In this document: piece after piece, positions 7,647-14,583 of the stretch
Position numbering within the stretch: the stretch's first letter is position 1
Layout of the letters: each line of letters starts with the position of its first letter
Notes under the pieces: model-generated
What the model was told of the DNA's origin: nothing
Database searches by the model: none
The model's input: only the letters and a program-made list of their open reading frames with translations
Position numbers and translations under genes: made by a program
Assembly (NCBI GenBank): GCA_035628035.1
Contig: DASPKS010000091.1
Span: forward strand, 1-20,113
Source of the DNA: DASPKS01 sp035628035
GTDB lineage: Bacteria; Bacteroidota; Rhodothermia; Rhodothermales; Rubricoccaceae
DNA length: 20,113 bases
Direction: 5' to 3'

Positions 7647-7755
7647 TCGTTCCCGGAGGAACGAAAGCTCCCCGAAGGGAGCTGCTCCCGAAGGAGCCCG
7701 CTTCCGAAGAAGCAGTGCGCACCGGAGTGCGCGCCCGCGAGACGAATCTCGCGGG
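7647..7755 (-). other. six back-to-back tetraloop hairpins inside the structured RNA
   Basis: Read on the minus strand, six perfect hairpins follow each other with 0-3 nt between them: 7755-7734 (9 bp, UUCG), 7732-7717 (6 bp, UCCG), 7713-7700 (5 bp, UUCG), 7697-7684 (5 bp, UUCG), 7683-7666 (7 bp, UUCG) and 7664-7647 (7 bp, UCCG). The stems differ in sequence, so this is not a simple tandem repeat, yet each loop has exactly four bases of the stable UNCG class. Five of the six loops are closed by C-G. On the plus strand the loops would be CGAA/CGGA, which are not of this stable class. Confidence 0.9.
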
Positions 7756-8026
7756 GGTGAGGCCGATGCTCTACGGGCATGGTGATGGCCGAAGCCATCC
7801 CGCCGCCCGGAGCATGGGCCGAGCCGGGGCGTCTCCCCACGGCCATAGCCGCCGAGGAGGAACCCGCTCGTACCGCCCCGGAGAGCCCAGTGGTAACCGA
7901 GACCCTGTATCCGGGTTGGCCTCACCAGCTGCGCGGAAGACCTCATGCAGCCTGGAGAACGCAGTCGCGTCAAGGAGCGCGCCGGCGGCGGGCCGCACGG
8001 CGCCGTGCCCTCAGGCACTGGGACCA

Positions 8027-8054
8027 AGTAAAGGCGCGCCCCGCAAGCTGTCAA
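8027..8054 (-). promoter_or_regulatory. promoter of the structured RNA
   Basis: On the minus strand a perfect -35 TTGACA (8054-8049) lies 16 bp before TTTACT (8032-8027), predicting a start near 8020. AT-rich sequence, unusual for this window, lies just upstream (8065-8102). The position fits the RNA body, whose closing helix begins at 7977. The -10 shares the TACTT core with the two candidate promoters at 13993 and 19514. Confidence 0.65.
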
Positions 8055-8072
8055 GCCGCTCCCCCTTTGGAA

Positions 8073-8102
8073 ATATCCACATGAGCACTCCTTTTATCCA
8101 CA
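8073..8102 (+). promoter_or_regulatory. two DnaA-box-like sites, 21 bp apart
   Basis: TTATCCACA at 8094-8102 exactly matches the classic DnaA-box consensus TTATNCACA, and ATATCCACA at 8073-8081 differs at one base. They have the same orientation and are exactly 21 bp apart, two helical turns. They sit 19-48 bp upstream of the -35 of the structured RNA, in the only AT-rich patch of the region. They could be regulatory DnaA sites or chance. No dnaA, dnaN or other usual origin neighbour is in the window. Confidence 0.4.
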
Positions 8103-8245
8103 CCACACCACACGCCCCGCGCCCGCATCATGCGCGGCCCAAGAACCAGGTATCCTGACAGCGCATATGCTGAGGCGCCTGACGATGCACGAGCGGCGGT
8201 ACGCGCCAATAACGTGTGCCCCCTTCTCCCACTCCGCCTGATGAG

Positions 8246-9109
8246 ATGAGGTCGCCTTACAATAACAGCCCCCCCGTGGGACCCACCCGTAAGCCTGCCC
8301 GCTTCGCCTACGGATGCCTCCTCAGCTGTACGTTGCTGGCCGGGCTGTTGAGCGCGTGTAAGACGTCGGCGCCTCCCGCACGCGCCGCTTCCTCCCTCGC
8401 CCCCCTCCGCACAGCAGCCGACTCTCTCGCGCGGCGGATCACCGCGCATGCGGGCGGCCTTGAGGCCTGGGACGCCCTCCCCCTCCTCCGCTTCGACTGG
8501 GCCTCGCTCCGCGACGGCGCGGAAGCCAGCCGGCGGAAGCACCTCTGGGACCGTCGCACGGGCGCCTACCGCGTCGAGTGGCGGCGCGGTGCCGACTCCA
8601 TCCTCGTTGCCCTCTTCGATGTTGACGCCCCCGACGCGCCGACCGGACGGGTAGGTCTCAACGGCCGGGAGTTGGACACGGCCGCTGCGGCACCCCGCCT
8701 CGCGCAGGCGTACGAGCTCTTCATCAACGACACGTACTGGTTGCTCTTCCCGCTGAAGCTGTTCGACCCCGGCGTCCGCCGCGCGCTCGCCCCCGACTCC
8801 GCCGACACCACCACCGAGGTGCTCGCGCTCTCGTTCGAGAACGTCGGGCTCACGCCTGGCGACCGGTACTGGCTCCGTGCCGAGCGCGAGACAGGACGCC
8901 TCGTCGGGTGGACATACCTCCTCGAAGAGGCCGAGGCGCCCGCGCGGTGGTCCTTCGCCGAGGAGGCCGCCCTGCCCACACCGGCGGGTCCGCTGCGCCT
9001 TCCGACGCGAAAGACGCGGAGCGACGGCGCCCGCGTTGTCCTCACCCCGGTTTATCCCGTCGCGGATCTGCCCGCCGACGCCTTCACCTCGTTGCGCCCG
9101 CTCCTCTAG
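8246..9109 (+). CDS. lipoprotein of unknown function, possibly DUF6503-like
   Basis: From the ATG at 8246 the product has 287 residues; a GTG at 8216 would add ten and gives no better signal. The N-terminus holds a basic stretch (TRKPARFAYG), a hydrophobic core and lipobox LLSAC with Cys38, so an outer- or inner-membrane lipoprotein is expected. The mature part starts LRTAADSLARRITAHAGGLEAWDALPLLRF, a pattern that reminds me of DUF6503 and related periplasmic lipoproteins that carry 'HGG-x-E-x-W' near the start. The rest alternates charged and aromatic strands (YRVEWRRGADSILVALFDVD, LSFENVGLTPGDRYWLRAER), consistent with a beta-rich LolA/LolB-like fold. That last point is inference. It diverges from the structured RNA and precedes ddl by 122 bp. 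Confidence 0.75.
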   Translation: MRSPYNNSPPVGPTRKPARFAYGCLLSCTLLAGLLSACKTSAPPARAASSLAPLRTAADSLARRITAHAGGLEAWDALPLLRFDWASLRDGAEASRRKHLWDRRTGAYRVEWRRGADSILVALFDVDAPDAPTGRVGLNGRELDTAAAAPRLAQAYELFINDTYWLLFPLKLFDPGVRRALAPDSADTTTEVLALSFENVGLTPGDRYWLRAERETGRLVGWTYLLEEAEAPARWSFAEEAALPTPAGPLRLPTRKTRSDGARVVLTPVYPVADLPADAFTSLRPLL

Positions 9110-9231
9110 CAGCATCCGGCGGCCCAGGGATTCCGGAGCCCCACCTCCTTGCATAGCTTCGGGCCGCTTCTCTGGCGCGGGCCACTCGATCCCGTCTGCG
9201 CTTTTCTCCCCCTGCTCTTGCCCGTCAACCC

Positions 9232-10314
9232 ATGGAGAACGTGCACGTCGGTCTGATCTACGGCGGGCTCTCGCCCGAGCACGAGGTGTCCATCAACTCG
9301 GCGCGGAACGTGTTCGCGGCGCTCGACCCCGCGCGCTACCGCGTGACGCCCATCTGGATCGACCGCGAGGGACGGTGGCACATCGACGCGTCGCCGTCCC
9401 GGCTGATGGAGGGCAACGACGACGCAGCGGAGGACCGCACGGCGCTCTTCTCCCCCGCCGATGCAGAAAGCCCGATCCTCGGCCGCTCCGACGGCGCCAC
9501 GGCGCTGGAGCCGCTCGCGCTCGACGTGGCCTTTCCCATGCTGCACGGGAAGAACGGCGAGGACGGCCGCGTCCAGGGGCTCCTCGAAACGCTTGGCATC
9601 CCGTACGTCGGGCCCGGCGTGCTGAGCTCAGCGGCGTGCATGGACAAGGAGATCACGAAGCGGGTGCTCCGCGACGCGGGCCTCCCCGTCGTCCCCTTCC
9701 GCCTCTTCCGGCGCGGCGACCGTCCCACTTTCGAGGACGTCGCGAGCGCCCTCGGTCGGACCCTCTTCGTCAAGCCCGCCAACACCGGCTCTTCGGTCGG
9801 CATCTCGAAGGTGGCGGACGCGGCGGCGTTCAACGCGGCCCTCGCCGACGCCTTCGCCTACGATCACAAGGTGCTCGTCGAGGCGGCCGTGACCGGGCGC
9901 GAGATCGAGTGCGCCGTGATCGGGAACGAGGAGCCTCGCGCGTCCATCCCCGGTGAGATCGTCTGCACGGCCGAGTTCTACACCTACGACGCCAAGTACC
10001 TCGATGCCGACGCCGCGCGCATGGAGGTCCCGGCCGACCTCCCCGACGACGTCGCCGAGCGCGTCCGCGCGCTGGCGGCCGACGCCTACCTGGCGATGGG
10101 CTGCGAAGGCATGACGCGCGTCGACTTCTTCGTGACGGCAGACGGCGCGGTCCTCGTCAACGAGCTCAACACGATCCCCGGCTTCACCGAGCGGAGCATG
10201 TTCCCCGTGATGTGGGCCCATACGGGGATGCCCATCGGCGAGCTCGTCGACACGCTCATCGCGCTCGCCCTCGACCGGCACGCGCGCGACGCCCGCCTCA
10301 AGACGACGCGCTAG
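9232..10314 (+). CDS. ddl: D-alanine--D-alanine ligase
   Basis: Ddl joins two D-alanines with ATP to supply the terminal dipeptide of peptidoglycan precursors, in the cytosol. The 360-residue product shows the N-terminal VGLIYGGLSPEHEVSINSA motif, FPMLHGKNGEDGRVQGLLE, the ATP-grasp segment KPANTGSSVGISK (about 182-194), the FYTYDAKYL omega-loop region and the metal-binding NELNTIPGFTERSMFP (about 310-325). The KY in the omega loop corresponds to the Tyr seen in D-Ala-D-Ala rather than D-Ala-D-Lac ligases, so a vancomycin-resistance type enzyme is unlikely. The ATG at 9232 is the natural start. It is directly followed by murF, whose product is the next enzyme in the pathway. Confidence 0.97.
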   Translation: MENVHVGLIYGGLSPEHEVSINSARNVFAALDPARYRVTPIWIDREGRWHIDASPSRLMEGNDDAAEDRTALFSPADAESPILGRSDGATALEPLALDVAFPMLHGKNGEDGRVQGLLETLGIPYVGPGVLSSAACMDKEITKRVLRDAGLPVVPFRLFRRGDRPTFEDVASALGRTLFVKPANTGSSVGISKVADAAAFNAALADAFAYDHKVLVEAAVTGREIECAVIGNEEPRASIPGEIVCTAEFYTYDAKYLDADAARMEVPADLPDDVAERVRALAADAYLAMGCEGMTRVDFFVTADGAVLVNELNTIPGFTERSMFPVMWAHTGMPIGELVDTLIALALDRHARDARLKTTR

Positions 10315-11616
10315 ATGGCGTACTCGACCGACACGCGAACCCTCCAGCCGGACGATGTCTACGTCGCCATCCGGGGCGAGCGGTACGACGGACACGACTT
10401 CATCCCACAGGCCATCGAGAAGGGGGCGTCGGGCATCGTCACCGAGCGGGCGGTGGACGTGCCCGACGGGATTGAGGTCGTCGTCGTGGAGGACTCGGTG
10501 GGCTACCTCGTCGGAGAGGCCACCGCCAAGCTTCGCCAGCTCCGCCCCGGCATCGTCGCCATCACGGGGTCGGTGGGCAAGACCACCACGAAGGCGGCCG
10601 TGCTCGCGGTGCTCCGTGAGGCGTTCGACGCCGTCGCCTCCGAGGGCAACAAGAACACCCCGCTCGGGCTCTCCCTCTTCCTCCTCAACCGCGAGATCAC
10701 GCCCGAGACGAAGCTCGTCTTGGAGATGGGCGCGCGACTGGCCGGCGACCTCCGGGAGCTGTGCACCTACTTCCCCCCCACCATCTCCGTCGTCACGAAC
10801 GTGAAGGGCGTCCACCTCGAGACGTTCGGGAGCCTCGACGGCGTGCAGCGGGAGAAGTCGGAGCTCGTCCGTGCGCTGGGCCGGGCGGGCACCGCGTGCC
10901 TCAACGGCGACGACCCTCGCACGCGCGCGATGGCCGAGGTCAACAAGGGGCGCACGCTCCTCTACGGCACCGGCGCCGACTGCGACGTGAGGCCCGACCG
11001 CATCACGGCGGACCTCCCGATCCTCGGCGACCCGGCCGTCTATGCGGCCCTCGCGGCGATGAGCGTGGGCCAGTCGCTCGGGATGACGGACGAGCAGATC
11101 AACCGGGGGCTCGCGCGCATCGAGCCGGAGAAAGGGCGGCTGAACCGGCTCCGCGGCCGCAACGGCAGCACCCTCCTCGACGACAGCTACAACGCTTCCC
11201 CCGAGACGACGATCGCGGCGCTCCGCGTCCTGGGCACGCTGGAAGGCACGCGCCGCATTGCCTTCCTCGGCGACATGCTGGAGCTGGGCCCGACGGAGGT
11301 CGAGGAGCACGCGCGCGTCCTCCGGGAGGCCATCGCTTCGGCCGATGTCGTCCACGCCGTCGGCCCGATCATGGGGCGGGCCGTGGCGACGTTGCCACCT
11401 GATCTCCAGGGCAGCGTCGTCACGCACCCCACGTCTTCCTCCGTCGTCGAGGGGCTACGGGCGGGCGAGTTCTATGAACCGCAGCCGGGCGACGTGGTGC
11501 TCGTGAAGGGCTCGCAGGGCACGCGGATGGAGCGGATCTCGGAGGCCCTCCTCCGCCCGGACCTAGATCCGGCCGACGTGCTCCCGCGACAGGCCGAGAG
11601 CTGGAAGCAGATCTGA
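10315..11616 (+). CDS. murF: UDP-N-acetylmuramoyl-tripeptide--D-alanyl-D-alanine ligase, short N-terminus
   Basis: MurF adds D-Ala-D-Ala to the UDP-MurNAc-tripeptide. The 433-residue product has the Mur ligase P-loop ITGSVGKTTTK (83-93), NKNTPLGLSLFLL, the central DDSYNASPET (289-298), GDMLELG and the C-terminal VLVKGSQGTRMERI. The start is unusual: the protein begins at the STDTR motif, which in most MurF proteins lies 20-30 residues in, so the first helix of the N-terminal domain is missing. The ATG immediately follows the ddl TAG with no intervening base and in the same frame; no earlier start is possible in this frame without crossing that stop. The KGSQGTRME variant replaces the more usual KGSRGMxME. 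Otherwise it looks intact and is probably translationally coupled to ddl. Confidence 0.9.
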   Translation: MAYSTDTRTLQPDDVYVAIRGERYDGHDFIPQAIEKGASGIVTERAVDVPDGIEVVVVEDSVGYLVGEATAKLRQLRPGIVAITGSVGKTTTKAAVLAVLREAFDAVASEGNKNTPLGLSLFLLNREITPETKLVLEMGARLAGDLRELCTYFPPTISVVTNVKGVHLETFGSLDGVQREKSELVRALGRAGTACLNGDDPRTRAMAEVNKGRTLLYGTGADCDVRPDRITADLPILGDPAVYAALAAMSVGQSLGMTDEQINRGLARIEPEKGRLNRLRGRNGSTLLDDSYNASPETTIAALRVLGTLEGTRRIAFLGDMLELGPTEVEEHARVLREAIASADVVHAVGPIMGRAVATLPPDLQGSVVTHPTSSSVVEGLRAGEFYEPQPGDVVLVKGSQGTRMERISEALLRPDLDPADVLPRQAESWKQI

Positions 11617-11618
11617 CC

Positions 11619-11633
11619 GGGCGAAGAGCGCCC
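11619..11633 (+). terminator. weak stem-loop after murF
   Basis: GGGCG-AAGAG-CGCCC forms a 5-bp stem two bases after the murF stop. No T run follows, so an intrinsic terminator is doubtful. The remaining gap to 11737 contains a second small inverted repeat (GACTC...GAGTC) and nothing else I can name. Confidence 0.2.
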
Positions 11634-11737
11634 ACCCTCACGCCTGCACGCGGACACTGACTCGGGAGGATGAGTCCCTCCTACGTCCGAATATCGCGGG
11701 CGGCACACCCCCTACGAGCGGCCCTACAAGCGGTCCG

Positions 11738-12163
11738 TCAACAATCGGCATGTAACGTCCCGCCCCCCGGGTCGCCCGGGGCCTCCTCCCAGCGAACGCT
11801 CACGTTATTAGGTTCGCTCCCACTCACATCGCACAGGACCCCATCAATGGTTTGCCCATTCCGTCCCGCAGAGATCGCCAACAAGTCCAAGTCCTCCACC
11901 AAGACCTCGCGCTCCCATTCGCGGGTTTCGCCCGGATTGAGGCGGTTATCCGGCCCGTAGTTTTCCATACCATCCGCGATGATGTGAATCGGCAGCGTGT
12001 TATCCGCGTCGCTTTCGAATGTGAAAGACACCCGTTCCGTAAGTGGATCGGCAGAATCGCAGCCTATGAAGGGCACGCCGACAAGGAGCAGGAAGGAACC
12101 GATGTAGGGGGACCAGCGGGGTAGCATCGTCATGGGAGGCCGGGTGAGGGTTCGCGAGGTCAT
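11738..12163 (-). CDS. small lipoprotein, function unknown
   Basis: The 141-residue product has a lipoprotein signal with lipobox PFIGC (Cys35 from the ATG at 12163). Internal ATGs at 12133 and 12127 would give more compact signal peptides; the one at 12127 (MLPRWSPYIGSFLLLVGVPF) is the most typical, so the true start is uncertain. The mature part is acidic and predicted beta-rich (RVSFTFESDADNTLPIHIIA, RLNPGETREWEREVLVED) with two further cysteines near the C-terminus (LCDVSG and the final HADC). I do not recognise a family. The base composition is visibly less GC-rich than the neighbours, which may indicate a recently acquired or fast-evolving gene. An 8-bp tandem repeat (CTAGGAAC, 12165-12180) sits directly upstream of the first ATG. 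Confidence 0.65.
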   Translation of the reverse strand: MTSRTLTRPPMTMLPRWSPYIGSFLLLVGVPFIGCDSADPLTERVSFTFESDADNTLPIHIIADGMENYGPDNRLNPGETREWEREVLVEDLDLLAISAGRNGQTIDGVLCDVSGSEPNNVSVRWEEAPGDPGGGTLHADC

Positions 12164-12245
12164 GCTAGGAACCTAGGAACCGGTGCGGAAATCTGCAACC
12201 CCTAGCGGATTGTTCCCAGCGTCCCACCCCTGCGCGGCCCTCGGC

Positions 12246-13970
12246 TCAGGACAGGTCCTCGACCTCCTCCGGCAGGCAGAAGAACTGGAGGTCGCCGCGC
12301 TCCCCTTCCAGCTTCGGCATTGGGGGCGGCTCGCCGAGGCGCTCGGCCCAGGCTTCCGCTTCGGCGAGCGCTTCGGCGTAGCGGGCGCGGCGCTCGGCGT
12401 CGGGGCGCGCGGTCGGCCCGGTCGGCTCGGCCCTTAGCGCAGCGCCAAGCGAGAAGGCCGGTTCTGGCACGGTAGCCTCGCGGTGCGTCCACGCACCGCT
12501 CTTGAGGTCGAACCGGTAGAGCGGGACGAACTTATAGGCGTGGTGTGCAAGGAAGTCCACCGCCTCGACGACGAAGTCGGCCTCGGCATCGTCCATCGTG
12601 TAGTGGAAGCCAACGCGGCACCAGCCCGGTTTGAGGCCGTGCTCGCCCGCGCGGATGGCCGCGCGGTACCGCTCGCTCGTCGTCTCGTCGATGCCGAGGA
12701 GGCGGTGGCCGTACGGGCCGGCGCAGGAGCAGCCGGCGCGGCTCTGGATCCCGAAGAGGTCGCTCAGCAGCGCCGTCACCAGCTTCGGGTGGACGAACCC
12801 CTCGCGGGGGTCGCGGAGGTTGAACGAGACGATCCCGATGCGCCGCACCGGGTCGGCCGGGCCGAGGATCTCGATGGCCGGGTTCGCGGTCCACCGTGCG
12901 AACGCGCGCGCGACGAGTTCGTGCTCACGCGCCTCGATGGCCTCGACACCGAGCGCCGCCTTGACCTCCAGCGCGAGCGCGGCGCGGAGCGTCTGGAAGA
13001 TCCCCGGCGTCCCCGCCTTCTCGCGCGCCTCGATGTCAGCCGTGAAGTCGTGCGCGTGGGGGCCCACGTAGTCTACCGTGCCGCCGCCGCCGACGCTCGG
13101 CGGGAGGTCCTTCGGGTAGTGCCGCTCGTGGAAGACGAGGATGCCGGAGGACCCCGGCCCGCCGAGGAACTTGTGCGGCGAGAGGAAGACGGCGTCGAGG
13201 GCGGCGGCGGGATCGCCCGCGGGGTTCATGTCGATCTCGACGTAGGGCGCGGCGGCGGCGTAGTCGAAGCAGGCGAGCGCGCCGTAGCGGTGGAGCAGCC
13301 GGGCGATCTCGCGGACGGGCGTCAGGAGCCCCGTCACGTTCGAGGCAGCGGAGAACGACCCGATCTTGAGGCGGCCCTCGAAGGCAGGGTCGGCGAGGAG
13401 CCGTTCGAGGTGGGCAAGGCAGAGCTGCCCGTCGGGGTTGAGGTCCACCTCCACGCACGTCGCCATGCCCTCCCGCCACGTCACCTCGTTCGAGTGGTGC
13501 TCGTAGGGTCCGACGAACACGACGGGCTGTTTTTGCTGCACGTACCGCGCGAGGCAGTCGTAGGCGGCGGCGCCGAGGGCTTCTTCGGCGAGCCCGAAGA
13601 GGAGCCGGCGCGTCGCCGGCGGAATCGCCAGGCCGAGGATCTCCTGGAACTTGTGGATGGCGCCGGTCGAGCCCGTCCCGCAGGCAACGACCTTCCCGCC
13701 AGACCCCGCGTTCAGCGCGCGCTTGATGGCGGCCTCGGCCTCGTGGAGGAGCTGCGTCGAGAAGCGCCCGGTGTGGCTGTCCTCGGTGTGGCTGTTGGCG
13801 TACTGCTGCGCTACCTCACGGAGATAGTCCTCAACAAACACAAGCCCACGGCCCGACGCGGTGAAGTCGGCGTAGACAAGGAGGCGCTCGCCGAAGGGCG
13901 TCCGAAGCGGAAAGTCGGCGCCAAGGGTCTGCGCGCGGAGGAACGGGGCGTCGAGCGCGGGGAGCGGCAT
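12246..13970 (-). CDS. class V aminotransferase / cysteine desulfurase-like PLP enzyme
   Basis: From the ATG at 13970 the product has 574 residues. It carries the NifS/SufS-type fold-type I signature: GTGSTGAIHKFQ near residue 100, EHHSN (157-161), the Asp of ACFDYAAAAPY, and SPHKFLGGPGSSG with the PLP lysine at about 267. RAGCSCAGPYGH follows near residue 411, where desulfurases carry the persulfide-forming Cys (here Cys414/Cys416). About 100 residues after the usual end include YKFVPLYRFDLKSG and a helical tail. Large enzymes of this type exist in many bacteria, and their substrate is not established as far as I know. A TTG at 13994 could extend the frame but falls inside a likely -10 element, so ATG 13970 is preferred. 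Confidence 0.88.
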   Translation of the reverse strand: MPLPALDAPFLRAQTLGADFPLRTPFGERLLVYADFTASGRGLVFVEDYLREVAQQYANSHTEDSHTGRFSTQLLHEAEAAIKRALNAGSGGKVVACGTGSTGAIHKFQEILGLAIPPATRRLLFGLAEEALGAAAYDCLARYVQQKQPVVFVGPYEHHSNEVTWREGMATCVEVDLNPDGQLCLAHLERLLADPAFEGRLKIGSFSAASNVTGLLTPVREIARLLHRYGALACFDYAAAAPYVEIDMNPAGDPAAALDAVFLSPHKFLGGPGSSGILVFHERHYPKDLPPSVGGGGTVDYVGPHAHDFTADIEAREKAGTPGIFQTLRAALALEVKAALGVEAIEAREHELVARAFARWTANPAIEILGPADPVRRIGIVSFNLRDPREGFVHPKLVTALLSDLFGIQSRAGCSCAGPYGHRLLGIDETTSERYRAAIRAGEHGLKPGWCRVGFHYTMDDAEADFVVEAVDFLAHHAYKFVPLYRFDLKSGAWTHREATVPEPAFSLGAALRAEPTGPTARPDAERRARYAEALAEAEAWAERLGEPPPMPKLEGERGDLQFFCLPEEVEDLS

Positions 13971-13992
13971 CGTCGCAGGGGAGTGATGCCGC

Positions 13993-14004
13993 AAAGTACG
14001 GTGC
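13993..14004 (-). promoter_or_regulatory. candidate promoter core shared with the S9 peptidase gene
   Basis: The minus strand reads GCACCGTACTTT, with TACTTT as -10, 23 bp before the ATG at 13970. The same 12 bases occur at 19525-19514 upstream of the peptidase gene. TACTTTG also resembles the Bacteroidota -7 element TAnnTTTG. No convincing -35 is visible. Confidence 0.4.
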
Positions 14005-14016
14005 GCACTACGCGAC

Positions 14017-14583
14017 CTAGTCCCCTTTGCGAGAATCCCTTGTCTCTTCGACCGCCCGCCGGAGGGCCCGCGCGTTGGCCTCGTTGTAGGCCACCAGGAG
14101 CACGCGGCGCGGGATGACGTGCGCGGCGAGGAAGGCCCGGATGGTGGGGACAGCGATGGCAGCGGCCTCCTCCGGAGGGTAGCCGTAGGCTCCCGTCGAG
14201 ATCGCCGGGAAAGCGACGGTGTCGAGGCGGCGGGCGGCGGCGAGGTCGAGCGCGGCGTGGTAGGCCGAGGCGAGGAGGCGCGCCTCGGGGCTGTCGCTCC
14301 CCCACCGCCCCTGCCACACGGGGCCGACGGCGTGGATCACCCACCGCGCGCGCAGCCCGAAGCCGGGCGTGATCCGCGCCTCGCCCGTCGGGCAGCGGAC
14401 GCCCGGGGCAACCTCCTCGATCTGGCGGCACGCGTCGAGGAGCCTGGGCCCTGCCGCACGGTGGATCGCGCCGTCCACGCCGCCGCCGCCGAGGAGCGTG
14501 CGGTTGGCCGCGTTCACGAGGGCGTCCACGTCGAGCGCCGTGAGGTCGCCGACGACGACTTCGATCCGGGCTTCGTCGCTCAT
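14017..14583 (-). CDS. macro-domain protein (ADP-ribose / O-acetyl-ADP-ribose hydrolase type)
   Basis: The 188-residue product is one macro domain. Key segments are VVGDLTALDVDALVNAANRT (9-28), with the ADP-ribose-contacting D12 and N24/N27, then LLGGGGVDGAIHRAAG (30-45), WVIHAVGP, and AFPAISTGAYGYP for the second phosphate-binding loop. The GGGGVDGAIH pattern is that of MacroD/YmdB-like enzymes that remove ADP-ribose from proteins or hydrolyse O-acetyl-ADP-ribose. The ATG at 14583 overlaps the stop of the SMR gene as ATGA, implying coupled translation; a longer open frame upstream is only the shadow of that gene. The biological reason for pairing with a small exporter is unclear. Confidence 0.92.
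   Translation of the reverse strand: MSDEARIEVVVGDLTALDVDALVNAANRTLLGGGGVDGAIHRAAGPRLLDACRQIEEVAPGVRCPTGEARITPGFGLRARWVIHAVGPVWQGRWGSDSPEARLLASAYHAALDLAAARRLDTVAFPAISTGAYGYPPEEAAAIAVPTIRAFLAAHVIPRRVLLVAYNEANARALRRAVEETRDSRKGD

Larger units (their letters stand above)
7313..8020 (-). ncRNA. candidate large structured noncoding RNA (~0.7 kb), family not recognised
   Basis: This stretch of the gene-free kilobase 7245-8245 has no plausible protein: open frames crossing it are Arg/Pro/Gly-rich and lack domains. It behaves like one minus-strand transcript, with a TTGACA / TTTACT promoter at 8054-8027 and a strong terminator at 7348-7313. A 13-bp helix joins the ends (7977-7965 with 7366-7354), extended by a 7-bp helix (7959-7953 with 7376-7370). 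Inside are local stems at 7952-7927, 7799-7784 (UUCG loop), six consecutive UNCG hairpins 7755-7647, 7590-7573, 7533-7520 (UUCG), 7485-7472 and 7452-7437. Four helices contain G.U pairs that would be A/C mismatches if the plus strand were transcribed, fixing the orientation. I looked for the conserved cores of RNase P RNA, tmRNA, SRP RNA, 6S RNA and group I/II introns and saw none. The function is unknown. Confidence 0.75.

Noticed and set aside
7313..8020. RNase P RNA or tmRNA as the identity of the structured RNA
   Set aside because: I could not find the RNase P core blocks (GAGGAAAGTCC-like and ACAGAA-like), nor a tRNA-like 3' end with the T-arm and a tag reading frame expected for tmRNA. 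A covariance search should confirm this.
7008..8158. Several long open frames across the gene-free kilobase on both strands
   Set aside because: Their products are Arg/Pro/Gly/Ser-rich without domains. The DNA instead shows perfect hairpins with tetraloops, a terminator and a promoter, so an RNA gene explains it better.
11765..11781. CCCCGGG-TCG-CCCGGGG hairpin as a terminator
   Set aside because: It lies inside the coding region of the small lipoprotein (Gly/Pro codons) and has no T run.
13971..13994. TTG start extending the PLP enzyme by eight residues
   Set aside because: The TTG is part of a TACTTTG motif that looks like the -10 element, and an ATG lies just downstream at the expected family start.
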